Source of the DNA: Agathobacter sp.
GTDB lineage: Bacteria; Bacillota; Clostridia; Lachnospirales; Lachnospiraceae
Assembly: GCA_017481285.1 (NCBI GenBank)
Contig: JAFUPI010000059.1
Span: 1-64,000 of the forward strand
Direction: 5' to 3'
Length of the DNA stretch: 64,000 nt
Positions 1-9,351 of this stretch are shown here, in pieces (positions within the stretch are counted from its first letter, which is position 1; each line of letters starts with the position of its first letter). The notes under the pieces were generated by a model. It was not told the origin of the DNA and ran no database searches. It was given only the letters and a program-made list of their open reading frames with translations. The translations under genes were made by a program, and so were the position numbers.

Positions 1-1056
1 AGAAAAGATGAAGCTTCTCAGATGGCTATGAGTAGTGAAACTCAGATGATATACGATAAATATGGTGTAAATCCAATGGGTAGCTGTGGACAGATGCTCA
101 TCCAGATGCCTATTTTATTTGCATTGTATCGTGTATTCTACAATGTACCTGCTTACATTTCAGCAGTTCGTGAAAAATTTGTTGTAATTGCAGATGAAAT
201 TATGGCTTATGATGGTTTTGCTGATATTATGGCAAAGATTACAACAGATTATAAGGTAAACACTGGTGTTACACCTGATTTTGTAATATCTGATACAAAT
301 ACAATTGATCAGGTTAGAAATTATATCATCGATGTAATTTATAAGGTACCTTCTATTGATAGCCTTGTAAAACCTAACGCAGATGGTGAAGTTTACTTTA
401 CATCATTAGATAGTGTTACAGAGATTATTAACAATGGTGTAGAAGCATTCCATGAATTTAACTTTTTCTTTGGATTAAATATTTCAGATACACCATGGAA
501 TATTATTACAACTAATTTTTCAGCTGGAAACTTTATTCTTGTATTTGCAGCATTGATGATTCCATTTTTATCATGGTTAACACAGGTTATCAGTCTTAGA
601 TTAATGCCTACAGCTAATAATGATAAAAATAATGAAAATGATATGATGGCTCAGCAGATGAAAATGATGAATAAGACAATGCCTCTTATGTCATTGTTCT
701 TCTGTTTTACATTACCAGTTGGTCTTGGTATTTACTGGACTGTTTCAGCAGCATACCGTTGTTTACAGCAGGTAACGATCAATAAAATTATCTCTAATAT
801 GAATTTAGATGATATTATTGAAAAGAATAAAGAAAAAGCGAAAAAGAAACAGGAAAAACGTGGTGTTTATGAAAACCAGATTCGTGAAGCTGCAGCTATG
901 AAAACAAGAACTATCGAAAGCAAAGCTAATATTAATAATTATGCAGAAGTTGATAAAGAAGCATATAACAATGTTAATAAAACATACAAACCAGGTAGTA
1001 TGGCTGCAAAAGCAAATATGGTAAGAGAATATAATGAAAGAAATTCTCGTAAGTAA
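1..1056 (+). CDS. yidC: YidC/Oxa1 membrane protein insertase, 5'-truncated by the window edge
   Basis: The frame is open from base 1, so the gene begins upstream of the window. The product inserts and folds inner-membrane proteins together with or independently of SecYEG. The visible part has the family's conserved middle (GSCGQMLIQMPILFALYRVF), a long extracytoplasmic insertion of roughly 100 residues, two further hydrophobic segments, the PLMSLFFCFTLPVGLGIYW segment, and a basic Lys-rich cytoplasmic tail suited to ribosome contact. It is followed 15 bp later by khpB, the usual oriC-proximal partner. The long loop between the first and second visible membrane segments is larger than in Bacillus YidC. 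Identification is firm; the true start is not visible. Confidence 0.95.
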   Translation, partial: RKDEASQMAMSSETQMIYDKYGVNPMGSCGQMLIQMPILFALYRVFYNVPAYISAVREKFVVIADEIMAYDGFADIMAKITTDYKVNTGVTPDFVISDTNTIDQVRNYIIDVIYKVPSIDSLVKPNADGEVYFTSLDSVTEIINNGVEAFHEFNFFFGLNISDTPWNIITTNFSAGNFILVFAALMIPFLSWLTQVISLRLMPTANNDKNNENDMMAQQMKMMNKTMPLMSLFFCFTLPVGLGIYWTVSAAYRCLQQVTINKIISNMNLDDIIEKNKEKAKKKQEKRGVYENQIREAAAMKTRTIESKANINNYAEVDKEAYNNVNKTYKPGSMAAKANMVREYNERNSRK

Positions 1057-1071
1057 TTGGAGGAATAAAAA

Positions 1072-1695
1072 ATGGAATTTATTGAAGTTTCAGCAAAAAC
1101 AGTAGATGAAGCTTTAACAGAAGCTTCCATCTCTCTTGGAATTCCAAGTAGCGAAATTGAATACGAAGTTGTAGAAAAAGGAAGTACAGGTTTCTTAGGA
1201 CTTGGTAGCAAAAATGCAGTAATCAAAGCTCGTAAGAAATTTTCCGTAGAAGAAAATGTAAAAGAATTTTTAAAATCTGTTTTTCATGCAATGGATATGG
1301 CAGTTGAAATCATCGTAAAAGTAAATGAAGAAGAAAAATTAATCGAAGTTGACTTAAAGGGTGATGACATGGGTGTTCTCATTGGTAAGAGAGGCCAGAC
1401 ACTTGATTCTTTACAGTACTTAACAAATCTTGCAGTAAATAAGCATTCTGAAAACTATTACAAAGTAAAAGTTGATACAGAAGATTACCGCAAGAGAAGA
1501 AAAGATACTTTAGAAAATCTTGCAAAGAACATTGCTTACAAAGTTAAGAGAACAAAACGTGCTGTTGAATTAGAACCAATGAATCCTTTTGAAAGAAGAG
1601 TGATTCATTCCGCACTTCAGAATGATAGATATGTAACAACACATAGCGAAGGTGATGAACCATACAGACATGTAGTAGTAACTCTTAAAAAATAA
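1072..1695 (+). CDS. khpB: KhpB/Jag RNA-binding protein (Jag_N, KH, R3H)
   Basis: This 207-residue protein has the three expected parts: an N-terminal Jag domain (about residues 1-50, ending in FLGLGSKNAVIKARKK), a KH domain with the GxxG-type loop GKRGQTLDSLQYL (near residue 105), and a C-terminal R3H domain (NPFERRVIHSALQ, near residue 172). The family binds RNA with KhpA and influences cell division and elongation in Firmicutes. It lies 15 bp behind yidC with an AATTGGAGGAAT ribosome binding site, so the two are probably co-transcribed, and a strong terminator follows. Length and domain order are normal. Confidence 0.95.
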   Translation: MEFIEVSAKTVDEALTEASISLGIPSSEIEYEVVEKGSTGFLGLGSKNAVIKARKKFSVEENVKEFLKSVFHAMDMAVEIIVKVNEEEKLIEVDLKGDDMGVLIGKRGQTLDSLQYLTNLAVNKHSENYYKVKVDTEDYRKRRKDTLENLAKNIAYKVKRTKRAVELEPMNPFERRVIHSALQNDRYVTTHSEGDEPYRHVVVTLKK

Positions 1696-1705
1696 TTTTA
1701 TAAAT

Positions 1706-1747
1706 ATTACGTCCCAGGTAAAAAATACTTGGGACGTATTTTTTTTA
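1706..1747 (+). terminator. Rho-independent terminator after khpB
   Basis: A 9-bp perfect stem (TACGTCCCA / TGGGACGTA, 1708-1716 with 1730-1738) is followed by a run of eight T. It separates yidC-khpB from mnmE. Confidence 0.9.
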
Positions 1748-1758
1748 TTGTGATAACA

Positions 1759-1767
1759 TGATATAAT
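1759..1767 (+). promoter_or_regulatory. Extended -10 promoter of mnmE
   Basis: TGATATAAT at 1759-1767 is an extended -10 element (TGnTATAAT). No good -35 box is visible 17 bp upstream, where the preceding terminator's T tract lies. It is 31 bp upstream of the mnmE start. Confidence 0.6.
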
Positions 1768-1797
1768 ATTGCTAAGTATGTGCATAAAGGAGTAAAT

Positions 1798-3174
1798 ATG
1801 AAATCAGATACAATTGCTGCAATTGCAACAGCCATGAGTCCAAGTGGGATTGGTATTATAAGATTAAGCGGAGATGAATCTTTAGAAATTATTGATAAGA
1901 TTTATCGTTCTAAATTAAATAAAAAGAAGATTAGCGAGTGTCAATCACATACCATCCATTATGGATATATTTATGATGGGGAAGAAATGATTGATGAAGT
2001 CATGGTACTTCTTATGAAAGCTCCTAATACGTATACAAAAGAAGACACCATTGAGATAGATTGTCATGGTGGTGTTTTTGTCATGAAACGAATTTTGGAA
2101 ACAGTAATCAAGTATGGAGCCAGACCAGCAGAACCAGGTGAATTCACAAAGAGAGCTTTTTTAAATGGCCGTATTGATTTAACTCAGGCAGAATCTGTTA
2201 TTGACGTAATCAATTCAAAAAACTCTTTTGCTTTAAAGAGTTCCTTAAGTCAGCTTAAGGGTTCTGTACTTACAGATGTAAAGAAAATTCGTGGAAATAT
2301 TTTGCATGAAATCGCATTTATTGAAACTGCTTTGGATGATCCAGAACATATTTCATTAGAAGGATATAATGAAAAGTTACTTTCTGTTGTAAATCATGAG
2401 AGAAAAGAAATTAAGAGACTTTTAGATTCTTCTGATAATGGTCGTATTTTGAAAGAAGGTATTAATACTGTAATTTTAGGAAAACCAAATGCAGGTAAAT
2501 CTTCACTCTTAAATGTTTTAGTTGGTGAAGAACGTGCAATTGTAACAGACATTGCTGGTACGACTCGTGATGTTTTAGAAGAGCAGATTAATCTTCATGG
2601 AATTTCTTTAAATATAATGGATACAGCTGGTATTCGTAATACAGAAGATGTGGTAGAAAAGATTGGTGTAACGAAGGCAAAAGAATATGCAAATAAAGCA
2701 GACTTTATTATTTATGTAATTGATAGTTCTACAGCATTAGATGATAGTGACTTTGAAATTATGGAAATTTTGAAGGATAAAAAAGCAGTGGTTCTTTTAA
2801 ATAAATCTGATTTAGAAGTAGTTACTTCCAAGGAAGAAGTAGAGAAACATTTGGATAAAACAATCATTCCAATTTCTGCAAAAGAAAATACAGGAATTAC
2901 AGAATTGGAAGATAAAATAAAAGAGATGTTCTTCCATGGCGAAGTATCCTTTAATGATGAAGTGTATATTACAAATATTCGTCAGAAAAATTCTTTACAG
3001 GATGCATTAGATAGTTTAAATTTAGTAGTGCAAAGTATAGAAGATGATATGCCCGAAGATTTTTATTCGATTGATTTAATGAGTGCTTATGAATCACTTG
3101 GAAAGATGATTGGTGAATCTGTTGAGGATGATTTGGTAAATGAAATCTTCAGCAAATTCTGTATGGGTAAATAA
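1798..3174 (+). CDS. mnmE: tRNA uridine-5-carboxymethylaminomethyl modification GTPase MnmE
   Basis: MnmE with MnmG installs the (carboxymethyl)aminomethyl group on U34 of several tRNAs. The 458-residue product has the N-terminal tetrahydrofolate-binding domain, a central G domain with G1 GKPNAGKSSLLN, G3 DTAG and G4 NKSD, and the C-terminal FCMGK motif (the CxGK cysteine signature). An in-frame ATG 18 bp earlier exists, but the one at 1798 has AAAGGAG at 1786-1792 with 5-bp spacing and gives the usual family start, so it is preferred. mnmG follows after 26 bp, forming the conserved mnmE-mnmG-rsmG cluster. Confidence 0.96.
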   Translation: MKSDTIAAIATAMSPSGIGIIRLSGDESLEIIDKIYRSKLNKKKISECQSHTIHYGYIYDGEEMIDEVMVLLMKAPNTYTKEDTIEIDCHGGVFVMKRILETVIKYGARPAEPGEFTKRAFLNGRIDLTQAESVIDVINSKNSFALKSSLSQLKGSVLTDVKKIRGNILHEIAFIETALDDPEHISLEGYNEKLLSVVNHERKEIKRLLDSSDNGRILKEGINTVILGKPNAGKSSLLNVLVGEERAIVTDIAGTTRDVLEEQINLHGISLNIMDTAGIRNTEDVVEKIGVTKAKEYANKADFIIYVIDSSTALDDSDFEIMEILKDKKAVVLLNKSDLEVVTSKEEVEKHLDKTIIPISAKENTGITELEDKIKEMFFHGEVSFNDEVYITNIRQKNSLQDALDSLNLVVQSIEDDMPEDFYSIDLMSAYESLGKMIGESVEDDLVNEIFSKFCMGK

Positions 3175-3200
3175 TTTTGATTTTTAGAAAGAGGTAAAAG

Positions 3201-5132
3201 ATGCCTGCTATTGTAGAAAATTATGATGTAGTAGTAGTTGGGGCTGGTCATGCTGGATGCGAAGCAGCTTTGGCAAGCGCCAGACTTGGAATGGAAACCA
3301 TTATTTTTACAGTAAGTGTAGATAGTATTGCACTGATGCCATGTAATCCAAATATAGGTGGAAGTTCGAAGGGACATATTGTAAGAGAAATAGATGCTCT
3401 CGGCGGAGAGATGGGTAAGAACATTGATAAGACTTTTATTCAGTCTAAGATGTTAAATAAGTCAAAAGGTCCTGCAGTACACTCTCTTCGTGCTCAGGCA
3501 GATAAGATGGCTTATACAACTGAGATGAGAAAGGTGTTAGAAAATACTAACCACTTAACAATACGACAAGCGGAAATTAGTAACATTATCACAGATGATG
3601 CTAATAATATCACGGGTGTACAGACGATTTCCGGTGCAACTTACCATTGTAAGGCAGTTATCATTTGTTCTGGAACTTATTTGAATGCAAGATGTTTAAC
3701 AGGTGAGATGATTACTTATACTGGACCAAATGGTTTGCAGGCTGCAACACATCTTACGGATTCTTTAATAGAACATGGAGTAGAAATGTATCGTTTCAAA
3801 ACAGGTACTCCAGCTCGTATTGATAAGAGAAGTATTGATTTTTCAAAAATGGAAGAACAGTTTGGGGATGAAAGAGTTGTACCATTTTCTTTCACAACAA
3901 ATCCAGAGGATGTGCAGATAGACCAGGTGTCTTGTTGGCTTACATATACCAATCCAAAGACACATGAAATCATTCGTGCAAATCTTCATCGTTCACCAAT
4001 GTATTCTGGTGTTATTGAAGGTACAGGTCCAAGATACTGTCCATCGATTGAAGATAAGGTTGTGAAATTTGCAGATAAAGAACGTCATCAGATTTTTATT
4101 GAACCAGAAGGATTAAAGACCAATGAGATGTATGTAGGTGGTATGTCTTCTTCTTTACCTGAAGATGTTCAGCATGAAATGTATCGAACTCTTCCAGGTT
4201 TGGAAAATGCAAAGATTGTTCGTAATGCATATGCGATTGAATATGATTGTATCAATCCAAATCAGTTGTATGCCTCTTTGGAATTCAAAAATATTCATGG
4301 TCTTTTTTCTGCTGGCCAGTTTAATGGAAGTTCGGGATATGAAGAAGCAGCAGGTCAGGGTTTAGTAGCTGGTATTAATGCAGCTATGAAGATTCAGGGA
4401 AAAGAACCATTGATTTTAGATCGTTCGGAAAGTTATATAGGTGTATTGATTGATGACCTGGTAACAAAGGAAACCTTTGAGCCATATCGAATGATGACTT
4501 CCCGTGCAGAATATCGTTTACTTCTTCGTCAGGATAATGCAGATATGCGACTGACGAAAAAGGGATATGAAATCGGTCTGATTCCACAGGAACGTTATGA
4601 TTGGGTTTGTGAAAAGGAAAGACTCATTGAAGAAGAAATCGCTCGATGTGAAAATGTAAAAGTAGGAGCATCTAAGGAAGTACAAGCTTTACTGGAAAGC
4701 TATGGAAGTATTCCTTTGAATACTGCTTCTACGATTGCAGAGTTAATTCGCAGACCAGAATTGGATTATGAAAAATTGGCACCAATTGATCCAGAGCGAA
4801 AAACACTGGCTTATGATGTAATCGAGCAGGTGAATATTTTAATAAAATATGATGGTTATATTAAGAGACAGATTAAACAGGTAGAACAGTTTAAGAGATT
4901 AGAAAAGAAGAAACTTCCTCAGAATTTTGATTACAGTGAAATCAATGGACTTCGTATTGAAGCAGTTCAGAAGTTGAATAAATATCAGCCTATGAATATT
5001 GGACAGGCTTCTCGTATTTCTGGAGTTTCTCCTGCAGATACTTCTGTTATTTTGGTTTACTTGGAACAGCTGAAATATTCGAACCCAGATTTATTCTATC
5101 AATTGAATGGACATCTGGAAGAAGAAAATTAA
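3201..5132 (+). CDS. mnmG: tRNA uridine-5-carboxymethylaminomethyl modification enzyme MnmG (GidA)
   Basis: This is the FAD-dependent partner of MnmE in U34 modification. The 643-residue protein starts with an FAD dinucleotide-binding motif ([20 protein letters not shown]), keeps the family stretch [20 protein letters not shown] with its catalytic-region cysteine, the KTGTPARID segment and the C-terminal helical MnmE-binding domain. Length is slightly above the usual 620-630 residues. The start is preceded by AGAAAGAGG. It sits between mnmE and rsmG on one transcript. Confidence 0.97.
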   Translation: MPAIVENYDVVVVGAGHAGCEAALASARLGMETIIFTVSVDSIALMPCNPNIGGSSKGHIVREIDALGGEMGKNIDKTFIQSKMLNKSKGPAVHSLRAQADKMAYTTEMRKVLENTNHLTIRQAEISNIITDDANNITGVQTISGATYHCKAVIICSGTYLNARCLTGEMITYTGPNGLQAATHLTDSLIEHGVEMYRFKTGTPARIDKRSIDFSKMEEQFGDERVVPFSFTTNPEDVQIDQVSCWLTYTNPKTHEIIRANLHRSPMYSGVIEGTGPRYCPSIEDKVVKFADKERHQIFIEPEGLKTNEMYVGGMSSSLPEDVQHEMYRTLPGLENAKIVRNAYAIEYDCINPNQLYASLEFKNIHGLFSAGQFNGSSGYEEAAGQGLVAGINAAMKIQGKEPLILDRSESYIGVLIDDLVTKETFEPYRMMTSRAEYRLLLRQDNADMRLTKKGYEIGLIPQERYDWVCEKERLIEEEIARCENVKVGASKEVQALLESYGSIPLNTASTIAELIRRPELDYEKLAPIDPERKTLAYDVIEQVNILIKYDGYIKRQIKQVEQFKRLEKKKLPQNFDYSEINGLRIEAVQKLNKYQPMNIGQASRISGVSPADTSVILVYLEQLKYSNPDLFYQLNGHLEEEN

Positions 5133-5147
5133 TTTAGAAAGAGGAAC

Positions 5148-5864
5148 ATGGTGGAATATAATTTTGATAAATTTATAGAAGAAGCAAAAAAAATATCTAT
5201 CGTTTTCACAGATAAGCAATTGGAACAGTTTCGTATCTATTATGAAATGCTGGTAGAAAAAAATAAGGTGATGAATCTTACAGGAATTACAGAATGGGAT
5301 GAGGTGTTAGAAAAACATTTTCTGGATAGTATTTCTTTGATTCGTGCAATTGATTTGAATCAGGAACTTAGGGTAATTGATATGGGAACTGGTGCTGGTT
5401 TTCCTGGAATTCCACTTAAGATTGCTTTTCCAAATTTGAAAGTAACTTTAGCAGATTCCTTAAATAAAAGAGTTATTTTTTTGCAGGAAGTGATAGATGC
5501 TTTAGAGTTGGAAGGTATTGAAGCAATCCATGGAAGAGCAGAAGATTTGGCAAGAGATAAAAATTATCGTGAGCAGTATGACCTATCTGTTTCACGAGCA
5601 GTTGCAAATCTCTCTACTTTAAGCGAGTACTGTTTACCATTTGTTAAAATAGGTGGCCAGTTCATCTCTTACAAATCAGGGGAAATAGAAGAAGAAGTTA
5701 CTTCATCAAAGAGTGCAGTATTTTTACTTGGTGGAAAGGTAAAAGATATCGTAAAATTTGAACTTGGAGAATCAGGAAGATCCTTCATTATAATTGACAA
5801 GTTAAAAGGTACGCCAAAGACTTATCCAAGAAAAGCAGGAACTCCATCGAAGAAACCATTATAA
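5148..5864 (+). CDS. rsmG: 16S rRNA (guanine527-N7)-methyltransferase RsmG (GidB)
   Basis: A 238-residue SAM-dependent methyltransferase that acts on G527 of 16S rRNA in the 530 loop. The SAM motif VIDMGTGAGFPGIPLKIAFP is intact near residue 68, followed by the acidic LADSLNKR strand and the conserved SRAVANL segment. It begins 15 bp after mnmG with AGAAAGAGG as ribosome binding site and is the last gene of the cluster before a strong bidirectional hairpin. Loss of this gene in other species gives low-level streptomycin resistance (family knowledge). Confidence 0.96.
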   Translation: MVEYNFDKFIEEAKKISIVFTDKQLEQFRIYYEMLVEKNKVMNLTGITEWDEVLEKHFLDSISLIRAIDLNQELRVIDMGTGAGFPGIPLKIAFPNLKVTLADSLNKRVIFLQEVIDALELEGIEAIHGRAEDLARDKNYREQYDLSVSRAVANLSTLSEYCLPFVKIGGQFISYKSGEIEEEVTSSKSAVFLLGGKVKDIVKFELGESGRSFIIIDKLKGTPKTYPRKAGTPSKKPL

Positions 5865-5877
5865 TGATATAAGTTAA

Positions 5878-5920
5878 TAACCCCCATATTTAGTTCTATA
5901 CTAAATATGGGGGTTAATTT
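5878..5920. terminator. Bidirectional terminator between rsmG and the hydrolase gene
   Basis: A perfect stem of 16 bp (5878-5893 with 5101-type mirror at 5901-5916) contains CCCCC/GGGGG and has A/T-rich flanks on both sides. It lies between convergent genes, so it can serve both. Confidence 0.85.
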
Positions 5921-5921
5921 A

Positions 5922-6866
5922 TTAAATGAAGTCTTCAATTAAAGATGTAATCTTTTCTGGAATTTCCATATGAGGATATAGACTTCCATTTGTAATACGA
6001 ACAATATCAATATTTTTATTTACTTTGTGGTAATCATCTAATGCAAGGGCATATCTCTTCATTTCTACAGAACCTATAATAAGTGTAGGAGTTGAAATAG
6101 CTTTTACTGCATGAGTGATGCTATTGTTTACATAGTTTCCTAATAAACTTGAATAGAGATATCTGCCATTACTTCCGTTTTTATGCGCTGCTTCATAGTA
6201 AACATCTTCTATGGAAGAGGATATTAACTGAGGTCTAGTAACATAACGGGTACGGAATGATTCATCAATATGTTGCATATTATTCATTACATTGTATACG
6301 AATGTTCCCACGAAAGGTAACTGAATAATTGTTTTTTTCACTTTTGATAATTCATCTGGAATCATATCCAGCTGTTTTAAAGAAGCTGGATTGATTAAAA
6401 TGATTTTTTCAAAAAGACTATCATCCATATGATTTGTCATAATTACAAATGATGCAGAGATGTTAGATGCAATAACAGTAGTCTTTTCCTGAATAACATC
6501 TTTCATAAATGATTGTAACATCTGAACATATAAATAGTTTGTATATTCCAATGCAGGTTTATCCGAAAGACCACAACCTAATAAGTCAATGGAATATACG
6601 GTGTGGTTCTTAGTAAGACGATGAATCATTTTGTTCCATTCTGCAGAAGAAGCAGAGGCATCTGTATCGTGAATTAATAATACTGGTGAACCACTACCTG
6701 ATTTTGTATAGAATACATTTCCATATTTCCAGTTATAATATTGTCCATCTTTATCAGATAATAAATTTTTCTGGGATGCTGTTTCTTCTACAAATTTATT
6801 GTAAGCATAGATTCCTGCAATAGAAATACCCAGAGTAAAAAGAATGCATTTTGTACTTTTCTTCAT
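5922..6866 (-). CDS. Membrane-anchored alpha/beta-hydrolase
   Basis: The 314-residue product begins with a basic residue run and one hydrophobic segment (residues about 7-24), suggesting an anchored extracytoplasmic or membrane-facing domain. The fold is recognisable from the VLLIHD strand-turn, the LLGCGLSDKP loop and a late histidine (SLYPHMEIPEKI). The nucleophile elbow reads NISAS rather than the usual GxSxG, with the serine still present. Substrate is unknown. The start has a GGGAGG site, and a TTGTAT-17-TATAAT promoter lies just upstream. It is transcribed away from the downstream small gene. Confidence 0.8.
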   Translation of the reverse strand: MKKSTKCILFTLGISIAGIYAYNKFVEETASQKNLLSDKDGQYYNWKYGNVFYTKSGSGSPVLLIHDTDASASSAEWNKMIHRLTKNHTVYSIDLLGCGLSDKPALEYTNYLYVQMLQSFMKDVIQEKTTVIASNISASFVIMTNHMDDSLFEKIILINPASLKQLDMIPDELSKVKKTIIQLPFVGTFVYNVMNNMQHIDESFRTRYVTRPQLISSSIEDVYYEAAHKNGSNGRYLYSSLLGNYVNNSITHAVKAISTPTLIIGSVEMKRYALALDDYHKVNKNIDIVRITNGSLYPHMEIPEKITSLIEDFI

Positions 6867-6892
6867 AAATACCTCCCATATATTGTTACTTT

Positions 6893-6967
6893 TATTATAG
6901 ACACTTTTCGATTATTATACAAATAAAATATTTAATTCTTTTCATATATTTTGAAATGAATTATAAT
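6893..6967. promoter_or_regulatory. Divergent promoters for the hydrolase and the coiled-coil gene
   Basis: Minus strand: TTGTAT, a 17-bp spacer and TATAAT just upstream of the hydrolase. Plus strand: TATAAT at 6962-6967 with only a weak TTTTCA at the -35 position. The two face apart across an AT-rich 140-bp gap. Confidence 0.6.
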
Positions 6968-7009
6968 ATAGGTAGTAATAAAGAAATATTTGAATCGAAA
7001 GAGGAAGTC

Positions 7010-7336
7010 ATGGTAGTAAATTATCTAGAAAAAATTAGAGAAAAGTATCAGAGTGAATTGATAGAATTAAATTTATCTTTAAGCAAGGCTTTGAATGAAC
7101 AAAGAGAAAATAGTGAAATTATTAAATTATTGGAAGCAAATGATGACCCTAACTTCGAATCATTTACTCCAAGACCGGTAAACAGTTTTAATAAAATTAA
7201 AATCTCAGAGTTAAAAGAAGAACAAAAAGAATTAGAAATTCGAATTAGTAATTTAAAAGAAAAAGTAGAATCTACAGAAAAAGAAATCTCTGAGGTTTCA
7301 GAAGTAATTAGAGTTGCAAAAGAATGTATTTTTTAA
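7010..7336 (+). CDS. Small charged coiled-coil protein, function unknown
   Basis: A 108-residue hydrophilic protein with no membrane segment. It has two heptad-rich helices (about residues 5-42 and 67-105) separated by a Pro-containing linker (SFTPRPVNSFNK), which suggests a helical hairpin. The ATG at 7010 is chosen because AGAGGAAGTC precedes it; an earlier ATG at 6956 lies upstream of the -10 box and cannot be transcribed from that promoter. It sits between the rsmG cluster and parAB and ends just before the first parS. No family is recognised. Confidence 0.6.
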   Translation: MVVNYLEKIREKYQSELIELNLSLSKALNEQRENSEIIKLLEANDDPNFESFTPRPVNSFNKIKISELKEEQKELEIRISNLKEKVESTEKEISEVSEVIRVAKECIF

Positions 7337-7393
7337 AAACATTATTTGGAATTTCTTTATCTTGACACAATATATAGGGGTAAATATGAGAAA

Positions 7394-7409
7394 TGTTTCA
7401 CGTGAAACA
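7394..7409. promoter_or_regulatory. parS centromere site 1
   Basis: TGTTTCACGTGAAACA matches the parS consensus perfectly and is flanked so that the palindrome extends to 22 bp (AAATG...CATTT). A CTTTTTTG tract follows, so the same palindrome could also act as a terminator for the preceding small gene. Confidence 0.95.
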
Positions 7410-7503
7410 TTTCTTTTTTGTTGTGTGAAACATTAATTTAGCATACTAGATTTAGTTTTAAGTTTTAAAATTTTCTACAAGATTTAGGTGATTTTAAGTA
7501 AAA

Positions 7504-7519
7504 TGTTTCACGTGAAACA
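7504..7519. promoter_or_regulatory. parS centromere site 2
   Basis: A second perfect TGTTTCACGTGAAACA lies 110 bp from the first. A half site (TGTGAAACA) lies between them near 7424. Two parS copies directly upstream of parA fit ParB loading next to the origin. The 318-bp gap 7337-7654 holds only these sites and the parA promoter. Confidence 0.95.
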
Positions 7520-7570
7520 TTCCTGAGAAGGGAAAACAGCCACCACTAAATATTGTGTTTAAATTAAAAT

Positions 7571-7599
7571 TTGGCAAAGTGGAGGGTTAGTGTTATAAT
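7571..7599 (+). promoter_or_regulatory. Promoter of parAB
   Basis: TTGGCA (7571-7576), a 17-bp spacer and an extended -10 TGTTATAAT (7591-7599). It lies inside the longest possible reading frame of parA, which rules out that frame's upstream start. Confidence 0.85.
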
Positions 7600-7654
7600 G
7601 AGTAAGCATGAAAAAAGAGAAATAAGATATTCCGAAAGAAGAAAGGAAGTAGCA

Positions 7655-8422
7655 ATGGGAAGAATTATAGCAATTGCAAATCAAAAAGGTGGAGTTGGAA
7701 AAACAACAACATCAATTAATTTAGCTGCATGTTTAGCAGAAAAAGGAAAGAAAGTATTAGCTATCGACTTAGATCCACAGGGAAATATGACAAGTGGTTT
7801 GGGCGTTGATAAAAACGAAGTCGAAAATACAGTATATGAGTTAATGTTGGATGAATGTTCTATTAGAGAAAGTATGCAGAACACAGTAGTGGAGAATCTT
7901 CAGATTATCGCATCAAACGTAAACTTAGCTGGTGCTGAAATTGAATTATTAGGTATCAATGATAAAGAATACATTTTAAAAACCGCAGTTGATTATATCA
8001 GAGATGATTATGATTTTATTATTATCGACTGTCCACCTTCTTTAAATATGTTGACAGTAAACGCAATGACAACAGCGGACACAGTACTTGTTCCAATTCA
8101 GTGTGAGTACTATGCACTGGAAGGTTTGAGCCAGTTAATCCATACAATTGATTTGGTACAGCAGAGATTAAATCCTAATCTTACAATCGAAGGCGTAGTA
8201 TTTACAATGTACGATGTAAGAACCAATCTTTCAAACCAGGTAGTAGATAGTGTAAAAAATAGTTTAGATACAAAAATCTACGAGACAATGATTCCAAGAA
8301 ATATTCGATTAGCAGAAGCACCATCTCATGGTATTCCAATCAGTATGTACGATTCGAAGTCAGCTGGTGCGGAAAGCTATAGAAATCTCGCACAGGAAAT
8401 TATTGATAGAAAGGATATTTAA
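7655..8422 (+). CDS. parA: Chromosome-partitioning ATPase ParA (Soj)
   Basis: A 255-residue ParA/MinD-superfamily ATPase that works with ParB and parS in origin segregation and initiation control. The deviant Walker A motif KGGVGKTTT is at residues 10-18, followed by IDLDPQGN and DCPPSLNML. Codons upstream to 7571 are open, but that region holds the promoter; the ATG at 7655 has AAAGGA upstream and gives the normal family length. parB follows after 2 bp, so the two are translationally linked. Confidence 0.96.
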   Translation: MGRIIAIANQKGGVGKTTTSINLAACLAEKGKKVLAIDLDPQGNMTSGLGVDKNEVENTVYELMLDECSIRESMQNTVVENLQIIASNVNLAGAEIELLGINDKEYILKTAVDYIRDDYDFIIIDCPPSLNMLTVNAMTTADTVLVPIQCEYYALEGLSQLIHTIDLVQQRLNPNLTIEGVVFTMYDVRTNLSNQVVDSVKNSLDTKIYETMIPRNIRLAEAPSHGIPISMYDSKSAGAESYRNLAQEIIDRKDI

Positions 8423-8424
8423 TC

Positions 8425-9327
8425 ATGGCGATTAAAAAAGGATTGGGAAAAGGGTTAGATTCTCTGATTACAAATAAAGTAGAAAAACCTGTAGAATCAA
8501 AAGTCGAAGTAAAAGTAGATAATGCGAATGGGGCAGTTCTCATGAATATCAATAAGGTAGAACCAAATAGAGAACAGCCACGTAAGAAATTTGATGAAGA
8601 TGCTTTATTAGAATTATCAGAATCTATTAAACAGTTTGGTGTTCTTCAGCCACTTCTCGTTACGGAAAGAGATGATTATTATGAAATCATTGCAGGTGAA
8701 AGAAGATGGCGTGCAGCTAAGATGGCTGGTATAAAAGAAGTTCCTGTTATTATTAAGAAATTAACAGAACAGGAAATTATGGAAATCTCCCTCATCGAAA
8801 ATATTCAGCGTGAGGATTTAAATCCAATTGAAGAAGCACAGGCATACAAACGTCTTCTGACAGAATTTAATTTAAAACAGGATGAAGTAGCAGAAAGAGT
8901 TTCAAAGAGTAGAACTGCAGTTACAAACGCAATGCGTCTTCTGAAATTAAATGAGAAAGTGCAGCAGATGCTTATCGATGAAATGCTTACTACTGGACAT
9001 GCTAGAGCATTGCTTGCAATTGAAGACCAGGAAAAACAGTATGAAGTTGCTCAGAGAATTTTCGACGAAAAACTTAGTGTACGTGATACAGAGAAACTGG
9101 TAAAGAATATTCAGAATGAAAAACCAGATGCACCTGTTTCTGTAAATAAGATTGATCCTCAGCTTCTTGCAGTATACCGTGATTTAGAAGAACAGATGAA
9201 AGCTGTTCTTGGAACAAAGGTATATATTAATCCTAAGGATGACAAAAAGGGTAAACTTGAAATCGAGTATTACTCACAGGATGAATTGGATCGTATTATC
9301 GATTTGCTTCGTACTGTTGAAAGATAA
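8425..9327 (+). CDS. parB: Chromosome-partitioning protein ParB (Spo0J)
   Basis: A 300-residue parS-binding CTP-dependent clamp. The N-terminal nuclease-like CTPase domain has the GERRWRAAK motif and the ENIQREDLNP box near residue 125; a helix-turn-helix (DEVAERVSKSRTAVTNAMRLL) follows and a C-terminal dimerisation domain ends the protein. It binds the two parS sites seen 0.9-1.0 kb upstream. Start ATG is 2 bp after the parA stop, with AGAAAGGAT as ribosome binding site. Confidence 0.97.
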   Translation: MAIKKGLGKGLDSLITNKVEKPVESKVEVKVDNANGAVLMNINKVEPNREQPRKKFDEDALLELSESIKQFGVLQPLLVTERDDYYEIIAGERRWRAAKMAGIKEVPVIIKKLTEQEIMEISLIENIQREDLNPIEEAQAYKRLLTEFNLKQDEVAERVSKSRTAVTNAMRLLKLNEKVQQMLIDEMLTTGHARALLAIEDQEKQYEVAQRIFDEKLSVRDTEKLVKNIQNEKPDAPVSVNKIDPQLLAVYRDLEEQMKAVLGTKVYINPKDDKKGKLEIEYYSQDELDRIIDLLRTVER

Positions 9328-9351
9328 AAGAAACAGAAGGAGAATTAGTTT

